Below, in pieces: positions 5,637 to 10,330 of a stretch of 10,330 bases of DNA. This DNA comes from an uncultured Clostridia bacterium (GTDB taxonomy: Bacteria > Bacillota > Clostridia > TANB77 > CAG-508). The notes under the pieces were generated by a model. The model saw only the letters and a program-made list of their open reading frames with translations, was not told the origin of the DNA and ran no database searches. The translations under genes and the position numbers were made by a program. The stretch covers positions 1 through 10,330 of the forward strand of contig CAKOWP010000037.1 of assembly GCA_934122385.1 (NCBI GenBank). Direction: 5' to 3'. Numbering within the stretch: the stretch's first letter is position 1; each line of letters opens with the position of its first letter.

Positions 5637-8023
5637 TATTTATTCCCATCAATTTTTGCATACTTTTTAAGTTTTTCATAAACAAGGTAATTAACAGTAC
5701 CAGCAGGAAAATGACCATTTTTATCCTTCTTACCAGCAGGAACACCAGTCAAAACCTCAATACCCTCCTCAATTGTAGAAACTGCATAAACATGGAACAA
5801 ACCATCTTTAACAGCAGAAACAATTTCATCAGAAAGTTGCAAATTATCAACATTTTGAACAGGAATCATAACACCATGTTCACCAGTCAAACCACGCATT
5901 TTGCAAATTTGGAAATAACCCTCAATTTTTTCATTAACACCGCCAATAGGTTGGATTTGACCTTTTTGATTAACTGAACCAGTAACAGCAATGGCTTGAT
6001 TTATAGGTATTCCAGAAAGACTAGAAAGCAAACCATAAAGTTCAGTACTAGAAGCACTATCACCATCAACACCATTATACAATTGTTCAAAACAAATACT
6101 TGCAGTTAAGCACAAAGGAATATCTTGTGCAAACATTTCACCTAAATATCCAGATAAAATTAGAACACCCTTAGAATGAGTAGAACCAGAAAGTTCAACT
6201 TCTCTTTCTATATTTACAATTCCATTTTTACCAGTATATGTGTTAACTGTTATTTTTGCAGGTTTACCAAATGAGTAATCACCAATTGTTAAAATTGTTA
6301 AACCATTTATAGTTCCAACCTCAAAACCAGTTGTGTCAATTAATAAGGAATGGTCTTTTATCATTTCCATATATTTTGCATCAAACTTTTTAACTCTTTC
6401 AATTCTTTCTGCTAAAGCCTTGTCAACAAACTCTGCAGTTACAATTTTTGACCTTGACATTTTAGCCCAAGTTGCGGCCTCACCGGCAACTTTTATTAAA
6501 TCATCAAATCTTGTTGATAATTTTTTATGACTTCCAGCAAGTTTTGAAGCATATTCAATTAATTTTGCCATAGCGCCTTTATCAAGGTGTGGAAGTTGTT
6601 CGGCTTCGCAGAAACCGTGAATTATTTGAGCCAATTTATTTGCATTTTCATTATTTAAAGGTGCATCATCTTCAAATTCAACTTTTATTTTAAACAATTT
6701 TCTAAAATCAGAGTCCATTGCTAAAAGTGTTTGATAAATGGTGGCATTTCCAATTAAAATAACTTTTAAGTCTAATGGAATAGGTTCAGGTTTTAAAGAA
6801 ACCATAACCATAGATGCACGTTGGTCTGTTGTATTTTCTATACTTATTTCTTTAACTCTTAATGCTTTTTTTAATGCTTCATAGCAGAAATTATTTTGTA
6901 ATAAATCTTTTGCTTGGAAAATGATGTAACCACCATTTGCTTGTTGCAAAAGACCTGGTTTTAACATTGTATGGTCTGTTTTTAATGAACCATAATAATT
7001 TTCATATTCAAGTGTACCGAAAATGTTATGATAAGAGTAGTTTGAATCCATTATAACAGGTGCACCCTCTGTGTTAGAGTTATCAACAAATAGATTAACT
7101 CTATAATTTAAAGATGGGTCTTGCTTTCTTTGGGCAGGATTCATTTGTTGTTGTTTTTCTTTTTCTTTGTCTTCGTCAACAAAATATGAAACATTTTTTA
7201 GAACATCTTGTTTAACATCATTTAAGAATTTTGTTATTTTTTTATTTCTCTTAAATTGTGATTTTAAGTAATTAATGTGAACATTAATTGTAAGTAAGGC
7301 AATATTTGATTGCCATTCTGAAATTTTTTTATCTGACTGTCTTTCTATAATTTTAATTTGTTCAATTGCATCCATAATTTGTGCTTGAACAATTGAAGAT
7401 TTTTCTTCATATACTTGTTTTATCTCATTATCTAATTTATCAAATTCTTCTTCATCTATGGCCTTTCCATTTACAATTGGCATCATATAAATACCATTTT
7501 GAGAAGATTTAACTTGAAAATTATGTTTTGATGCATCTATATTTAATTTGTCTAAAATGCTAGAACGTTTTTCTTCAAATTCTTGTTTAAGTAGTGCTTT
7601 TTCTTTTTCAAAATCGTCTGCATTAAATGTTTTTTTGATATCTTTTTTTACTTCTAAAATGAAGCCATCCATTGCATTTTTAAATTCTTTTCCTTGTCCT
7701 GCAGGAAGTGAAACTGCAATTGGTTCGTTTGGGTTATCAAAATTGTAGATATAGCACCAGTCATTAGGTGTTTTTTGTTTTTTTGATATTTTATTTAAAT
7801 AGTTTTTTGTGTACATTGTTTTTCCAACGCCACTTGGTCCTTCAATATAAAGGTTGTAGCCCTTTACATCTACTTGTAGACCAAATTCAAGTGCTTTGAT
7901 TCCACGTTCTTGACCTATTCCTGTAGTAATGTCTTCCAATTCTTGTGTTGATTCAAAATTGAAAATATTTGAATTACAAGTCATTTTTAGGTCTTTGAAA
8001 TTTAATTCGTTTTTATTTTTCAT
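5636..8023 (-). CDS. Lon-family AAA+ ATP-dependent serine protease (AAA_32 / LonB-like)
   Basis: 795 residues, predicted cytosolic. Walker A GPSGVGKT is at 62-69. A long charged helical insertion (about 120-300) precedes the second part of the ATPase core: NGGYIIFQAKDLL (363-375) at the Walker B position, a sensor-1-like VILIGNA (421-427) and a candidate Arg finger in DFRKLF (441). The C-terminal S16 protease domain has catalytic Ser656 in DGDSASS and Lys699 in GGVNEKIEGYF. The 43-residue Ser-Lys spacing equals that of E. coli Lon. The lack of the LonA N-terminal domain and the insertion place it with AAA_32/YcbZ-like or LonB-type proteins. Walker B lacks the usual Asp-Glu pair, as I recall for this subfamily. 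The start at 8023 follows GGAGG at 7 bases; an in-frame ATG at 8062 has no SD. Substrates are unknown. Confidence 0.9.
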   Translation of the reverse strand: MKNKNELNFKDLKMTCNSNIFNFESTQELEDITTGIGQERGIKALEFGLQVDVKGYNLYIEGPSGVGKTMYTKNYLNKISKKQKTPNDWCYIYNFDNPNEPIAVSLPAGQGKEFKNAMDGFILEVKKDIKKTFNADDFEKEKALLKQEFEEKRSSILDKLNIDASKHNFQVKSSQNGIYMMPIVNGKAIDEEEFDKLDNEIKQVYEEKSSIVQAQIMDAIEQIKIIERQSDKKISEWQSNIALLTINVHINYLKSQFKRNKKITKFLNDVKQDVLKNVSYFVDEDKEKEKQQQMNPAQRKQDPSLNYRVNLFVDNSNTEGAPVIMDSNYSYHNIFGTLEYENYYGSLKTDHTMLKPGLLQQANGGYIIFQAKDLLQNNFCYEALKKALRVKEISIENTTDQRASMVMVSLKPEPIPLDLKVILIGNATIYQTLLAMDSDFRKLFKIKVEFEDDAPLNNENANKLAQIIHGFCEAEQLPHLDKGAMAKLIEYASKLAGSHKKLSTRFDDLIKVAGEAATWAKMSRSKIVTAEFVDKALAERIERVKKFDAKYMEMIKDHSLLIDTTGFEVGTINGLTILTIGDYSFGKPAKITVNTYTGKNGIVNIEREVELSGSTHSKGVLILSGYLGEMFAQDIPLCLTASICFEQLYNGVDGDSASSTELYGLLSSLSGIPINQAIAVTGSVNQKGQIQPIGGVNEKIEGYFQICKMRGLTGEHGVMIPVQNVDNLQLSDEIVSAVKDGLFHVYAVSTIEEGIEVLTGVPAGKKDKNGHFPAGTVNYLVYEKLKKYAKIDGNK

Positions 8024-8030
8024 TAGTTTT

Positions 8031-8035
8031 CCTCC
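8031..8035 (-). promoter_or_regulatory. RBS deciding the Lon-like gene start
   Basis: GGAGG on the minus strand lies 7 bases before ATG 8023-8021. The upstream in-frame ATG (8062-8060) is preceded only by an A-run, so the 13 extra N-terminal residues it would add are probably not translated. Confidence 0.8.
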
Positions 8036-8088
8036 AAAATTTTTTTCTTTTATTGTGTCCATTTTTTTTTGTATTATTTACTACTGAT

Positions 8089-8117
8089 ATTGTATATTAG
8101 TTGTTGAAATTTGTAAA
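8089..8117 (-). promoter_or_regulatory. Sigma-A promoter for the Lon-like gene
   Basis: On the minus strand TTTACA (8117-8112), a 17-base spacer, then TACAAT (8094-8089). Each hexamer matches consensus in five of six positions. The start should lie near 8082, giving a leader of about 59 bases. The -35 hexamer is itself the last of a short series of TTACA-type repeats (8112-8138). Confidence 0.7.
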
Positions 8118-8140
8118 GATTTGTAACAAAAATTTAATAT
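8112..8140. repeat. TGTAA half-site cluster at the lon-like promoter; near-copy of 8944-8964
   Basis: Reading the + strand, TGTAAA (8112), TGTAAC (8122) and TTTAAT (8133) are spaced 10 and 11 bases. The 21 bases 8120-8140 match 8944-8964 in 20 positions. The cluster overlaps the -35 box of the minus-strand promoter, where a response regulator could act. Confidence 0.5.
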
Positions 8141-8183
8141 AAAAATAATGACCAAGTATTCAAATTTTTTAAAAAATTTTCAA

Positions 8184-8217
8184 AAATATTGCAATATTTC
8201 ATTATAAAATATATAAT
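8184..8217 (+). promoter_or_regulatory. tetR promoter with overlapping palindromic operator
   Basis: TTGCAA (8189-8194), a 17-base spacer and a perfect TATAAT (8212-8217) form the promoter. The 16-bp perfect palindrome AAATATTGCAATATTT (8184-8199) is centred on the -35 hexamer, a classic position for TetR autorepression. Another 18-bp AT-only palindrome lies just upstream (8162-8179), possibly a second site or chance. The lon-like promoter is over 60 bases away and need not be controlled by it. Confidence 0.65.
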
Positions 8218-8288
8218 AAGGAACGAAAAGATAGGGGGAGGGCAAAATTAAAATTTTGTTTATATCTTAAAGAAGGAATGTGATAAAT

Positions 8289-8867
8289 ATGAATAAAACA
8301 AAAAGAAAAATATTTGAAACATCAATGAAATTATTTGCAGAAAAAGGATATGATGCTACAAGCATAGAAGAAATAACAGCAACAGTAGGAGTTGCAAAAG
8401 GAACACTTTATTACCATTTTTCAAGCAAAGAAGAAATATTTAATTTCTTAATAGAAGAGGGAATAAAATTATTACAAAACAGTATTGATATAAAAACAGA
8501 AAAATTAGATAACTATATAGATAAAATAAAAGCAATAGTATTAATAGAAATAAAAATAGTAAATAAGTATGAAGACTTTATAACAATTTTATTGAGTCAA
8601 TTTTATGGTAAAGAGGCTAGAAATAAAATGTGCCAAAAACATGTTTTTGAATATATTGGAAAAATTGAAAAAATTGTAAAAGATGGAATGGATAAAGGAC
8701 AGATAAAACAAGGCAACCCAAATGTAATAGCTTCAGAAATATATGCTTTAATAGCGTCAACATTAGTTTATAAAATGAAAGATGGACATGATATGGAAAT
8801 TGCGGAAGTTATAAAAATTTATAAGGAATTTGAGAGCACACTTGTTGAGGGACTTAAAGTCAAATAA
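8289..8867 (+). CDS. TetR/AcrR-family transcriptional regulator
   Basis: 192 residues. The N-terminal TetR DNA-binding domain is textbook: FAEKGYDATSIEEIT (16-30) leads into the helix-turn-helix AVGVAKGTLYYHF-type segment (about 31-44; here ATVGVAKGTLYYHF) and SSKEEIF (45-51). The C-terminal ligand/dimer domain (about 60-190) is helical and unassigned, so the effector is unknown. ATG 8289 is chosen over an in-frame GTG at 8280 because AAGGA (8273-8277) is only 2 bases from the GTG; its 11-base spacing to the ATG is slightly long. The gene is divergent from the Lon-like protease gene, and no transporter or enzyme operon follows on its strand, so the target may be itself or a distant locus. Confidence 0.92.
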   Translation: MNKTKRKIFETSMKLFAEKGYDATSIEEITATVGVAKGTLYYHFSSKEEIFNFLIEEGIKLLQNSIDIKTEKLDNYIDKIKAIVLIEIKIVNKYEDFITILLSQFYGKEARNKMCQKHVFEYIGKIEKIVKDGMDKGQIKQGNPNVIASEIYALIASTLVYKMKDGHDMEIAEVIKIYKEFESTLVEGLKVK

Positions 8868-8945
8868 ACTAAATTTACATTAATTGTTAAATTTATAAAT
8901 GCTTAGGGATTTAAGAAAAAAAATAAAAAAATTAAAAAATGCGTT

Positions 8946-8984
8946 TGTAACAAAAATGTAATATTTCTGTAACCAAAATGTAAA
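8946..8984. repeat. Four TGTAA half-sites at exact 11-bp period (candidate response-regulator site)
   Basis: TGTAAC (8946), TGTAAT (8957), TGTAAC (8968) and TGTAAA (8979) occur at intervals of exactly 11 bases; on the other strand these read TTTACA/GTTACA/ATTACA/GTTACA with 5-base spacers. PhoP/PhoB (OmpR-family) regulators bind tandem direct repeats with this period, and the B. subtilis PhoP box is TTAACA-like with 5-base spacers. The array lies about 45-80 bases upstream of the -10 of the coiled-coil protein gene. Confidence 0.6.
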
Positions 8985-8987
8985 CTA

Positions 8988-9016
8988 AAAAAACTGCAAT
9001 TCTATTGTAGTTTTTT
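8988..9016 (+). terminator. Intrinsic terminator between tetR and the coiled-coil protein gene
   Basis: AAAAAACTGCAA (8988-8999) pairs with TTGTAGTTTTTT (9005-9016) with one G-U pair, loop TTCTA, followed by GTTT. It is 120 bases past the tetR stop. Confidence 0.82.
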
Positions 9017-9033
9017 GTTTAATATTGTATAAT
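9005..9033 (+). promoter_or_regulatory. Candidate promoter for the coiled-coil protein gene
   Basis: A perfect TATAAT (9028-9033) lies 17 bases after a poor -35, TTGTAG (9005-9010), which is part of the terminator stem. A weak -35 with a good -10 is what an activator-dependent promoter looks like, in line with the repeat array upstream. Confidence 0.45.
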
Positions 9034-9070
9034 TATAAAAGAAACAGTAAAAGCAATAAAGCGTAAGATA

Positions 9071-9077
9071 AAGGAGG
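9071..9077 (+). promoter_or_regulatory. RBS deciding the coiled-coil protein start
   Basis: AAGGAGG sits 9 bases before ATG 9087. An in-frame TTG at 9078 directly abuts the RBS and is unlikely to be used. Confidence 0.85.
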
Positions 9078-9086
9078 TTGTTTACA

Positions 9087-9968
9087 ATGTCAAAATCAGG
9101 CATAGTAAACGTGAGAATGGTAATCACGGAAGAGAAAATCTTATCAAATATAGAAAAAATTCAAAAAATGATAAATCCTAATAGTAAGAAGCAAATTGTA
9201 CAATTAGAAGAAGATGCTTACTTTAAGGATTTAATAGAATCAATAAAAACATATTTAATTGAATATCCTAAAAAGAAGAATTTCCCTAGTAGCGTATATA
9301 AAGCTGCTTATGGATTAGTTGAATTTGCAACAAATCAATTTGAAGAAAATACAAAGAGAATAGAAGAATTAATTAGACAAAGAGAACAAAATATAGCATT
9401 AGCTGGACAATTAAAAGAATTAATTGAAACTGTAGAAAATAAAGAGGAAAATTGGAAAAGCAGAGTAAAAGAAGCTGAACAAGATTTTTCAGAGGATATA
9501 ATAGATACATTAAATATATTAGGAAAATGCAAAAGTCAAAAATCACAAAATTATATTGATGCAATGAAACTATTAAATGCTAGAGTTAACAATTTGGAAT
9601 CAAATTTACATATTGAAATAGATATGGAAAGAATAGAAGATAGATCAAAAGCATTAAGTTATATAGGAATAGAAATAGCAGATGCATTAAAAGCTATTCC
9701 AACACCAATAGAAGAACCTGAAAAAGTAGAGCAAGTTGAAGAACAACAAGAAACTGCAAATGTTCAAAATATACAAGAAGTTTCAAATGCCCAAGAAGAA
9801 CAAGCTCAACAAGAATATGTTCAAGAAACTACTTTTGAGAAAAAACCATCTTTATGGCAAAGAATTAAAAATAGCAAAGTTGTTAGAGCTATTAGATATA
9901 TTTCTAAAATTAGAATTGTTGTTCAATATCCAGAGGCACTTCCAGAAGGAAGAGGAGAAAATTCTTAA
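9087..9968 (+). CDS. Coiled-coil protein of unknown function, 293 residues
   Basis: I do not recognise a family. It is soluble, with no signal peptide or membrane helix. Residues 14-60 are helical. Residues 82-131 form a strongly charged Glu/Lys/Gln heptad-like coiled coil, followed by more helix to about 203. A Pro/Glu/Gln-rich, probably disordered linker (204-250) follows. A basic, hydrophobic tail comes next (KKPSLWQRIKNSKVVRAIRY, 252-271, then SKIRIVVQY), ending in PEALPEGRGENS. The tail could bind membrane, nucleic acid or a partner; that is inference. Codon use shifts in the tail to ATT/GTT/GCT, whereas most of the gene prefers ATA/GTA/GCA. It is a single-gene unit with its own promoter and terminator, and a candidate response-regulator site lies upstream. 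Confidence 0.85.
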   Translation: MSKSGIVNVRMVITEEKILSNIEKIQKMINPNSKKQIVQLEEDAYFKDLIESIKTYLIEYPKKKNFPSSVYKAAYGLVEFATNQFEENTKRIEELIRQREQNIALAGQLKELIETVENKEENWKSRVKEAEQDFSEDIIDTLNILGKCKSQKSQNYIDAMKLLNARVNNLESNLHIEIDMERIEDRSKALSYIGIEIADALKAIPTPIEEPEKVEQVEEQQETANVQNIQEVSNAQEEQAQQEYVQETTFEKKPSLWQRIKNSKVVRAIRYISKIRIVVQYPEALPEGRGENS

Positions 9969-9974
9969 AAATAA

Positions 9975-10007
9975 AAAGGAATTAAGGTTAAACACTTTAA
10001 TTCCTTT
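9975..10007 (+). terminator. Intrinsic terminator of the coiled-coil protein gene
   Basis: AAAGGAATTAA (9975-9985) pairs with TTAATTCCTTT (9997-10007), extendable inward by GGT/ACT with one wobble to a 14-bp stem. It is 7 bases past the stop, and a run of seven T follows at 10017-10023. Confidence 0.85.
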
Positions 10008-10099
10008 GAAATTTCATTTTTTTGAGTGTGATAAAAAGTTGATTTAGGGAAGAAAATTGAAAATTTTCAGAAATTGTTCTTAAAAAATTAAAAAAAGTA

Positions 10100-10128
10100 T
10101 TGACAATGAAAAAAAAATAGGTTATACT
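10100..10128 (+). promoter_or_regulatory. Strong sigma-A promoter for the tRNA gene
   Basis: Perfect TTGACA (10100-10105), a 17-base A-rich spacer and TATACT (10123-10128). The start near 10135 falls inside or beside a TCTTGC/GCAAGA inverted repeat (10132-10137/10143-10148), which may fold in the pre-tRNA leader. Confidence 0.85.
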
Positions 10129-10165
10129 TTATCTTGCGTTAAGCAAGAAACATTTTAATATTTAT

Positions 10166-10242
10166 GCTCCCTTAGCTCAGTTGGTCAGAGCAACCGGCTC
10201 ATAACCGGTGGGTCCAAGGTTCGAATCCTTGAGGGAGCACCA
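10166..10242 (+). tRNA. tRNA with CAU anticodon (elongator Met, or Ile2 if lysidine-modified)
   Basis: A 77-base cloverleaf with encoded CCA. Acceptor GCTCCCT (10166-10172) pairs with AGGGAGC (10232-10238). D stem GCTC/GAGC is at 10175-10178/10188-10191, and anticodon stem ACCGG/CCGGT at 10193-10197/10205-10209. The loop CTCATAA has anticodon CAT at 10200-10202; the T arm contains GGTTCGAATCC; discriminator A is 10239 and CCA 10240-10242. The G1-C72 pair and the lack of three G-C pairs next to the anticodon loop exclude the initiator. C4-G69 and C5-G68, determinants for TilS in E. coli tRNA-Ile2, are present, so the Ile(AUA) decoder is a serious alternative to elongator Met. Confidence 0.97.
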
Positions 10243-10270
10243 AAAAGATTATACGGCTGAAAGTCAATAG

Positions 10271-10311
10271 TTGGGGTGGAAAACTTTGAAAGTTTTCTGC
10301 TCCAATATTTT
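10271..10311 (+). terminator. Intrinsic terminator after the tRNA
   Basis: Bases 10271-10286 pair with 10290-10305 in a 16-bp stem with three G-U pairs around a TGA loop, followed by a T-rich tail (TATTTTT). It closes a one-gene tRNA transcription unit. Confidence 0.85.
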
Positions 10312-10330
10312 TATGCATTTTTAAAATGAA

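Noticed and set aside
8162..8179. 18-bp AT-only palindrome as a tetR operator
   Set aside because: Runs of T then A form such palindromes easily at this base composition; the GC-centred palindrome at 8184-8199 is the better operator.
9736..10047. Overlapping + frame of 103 codons at the end of the coiled-coil gene
   Set aside because: Low-complexity Lys/Leu-rich translation from another frame, without RBS, crossing the terminator.
10051..10069. Palindrome GAAAATT-GAA-AATTTTC as a terminator or operator for the tRNA unit
   Set aside because: All-AT short stem without T-tract, and it lies 30 bases upstream of the promoter; kept only as a weak possibility.
1..10330. CRISPR array, integrase site or toxin-antitoxin locus
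   Set aside because: No regularly spaced long repeats, no recombinase, and no small overlapping gene pair; the tRNA 3' end is not duplicated within the window.

Overview
The window comes from a very AT-rich (roughly 30% GC by eye), spore-forming Firmicute, most likely an anaerobic Clostridia-class bacterium. The evidence is a full-length spoIVA, strong AAGGAGG-type ribosome binding sites, abundant intrinsic terminators, and a DUF421/DUF4363 gene pair typical of that group. It looks like a chromosomal housekeeping region. I see no phage, plasmid, CRISPR or transposase genes. The one mobile-looking item is a 50-bp-armed palindrome at 234-336.

Layout. 1-222 (+) is the 3' end of rlmN. A giant hairpin (234-336) separates it from convergent spoIVA (347-1825, -), the spore-coat basement-layer ATPase. 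Divergent from spoIVA, after 298 bases holding both promoters and a GNRA-capped leader hairpin, is a eukaryotic-type (UAP1-like) UDP-sugar pyrophosphorylase (2124-3368, +). It ends in terminator hairpins facing a small four-helix membrane protein (3461-3832, -). An extremely AT-rich 244-base gap leads to the DUF421 membrane protein (4077-4757, +) and its DUF4363 partner (4826-5224, +). Four bases later a near-consensus promoter starts an unrecognised 82-codon gene (5343-5591, +), whose leader can form two mutually exclusive Shine-Dalgarno pairings. A bidirectional terminator overlaps its stop codon and that of a Lon-family AAA+ protease (5636-8023, -).

The 265-base divergent region between the Lon-like gene and a TetR-family regulator (8289-8867, +) has a good promoter on each side. 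A 16-bp palindrome sits on the -35 box of the tetR promoter, which suggests autorepression. After tetR come four TGTAA half-sites at an exact 11-bp period, a terminator, and an unrecognised 293-codon coiled-coil protein gene (9087-9968, +). The window closes with a promoter-tRNA(CAU)-terminator unit (10100-10311).

The genes do not form one pathway. Most are single-gene transcription units with their own promoter and terminator; the only operon-like pair is DUF421-DUF4363. I found no convincing new multigene system. The best leads are regulatory: the 11-bp-period repeat array and its near-copy by the lon-like promoter, the SD-switch leader, the tetR operator/promoter overlap, and the long palindrome.
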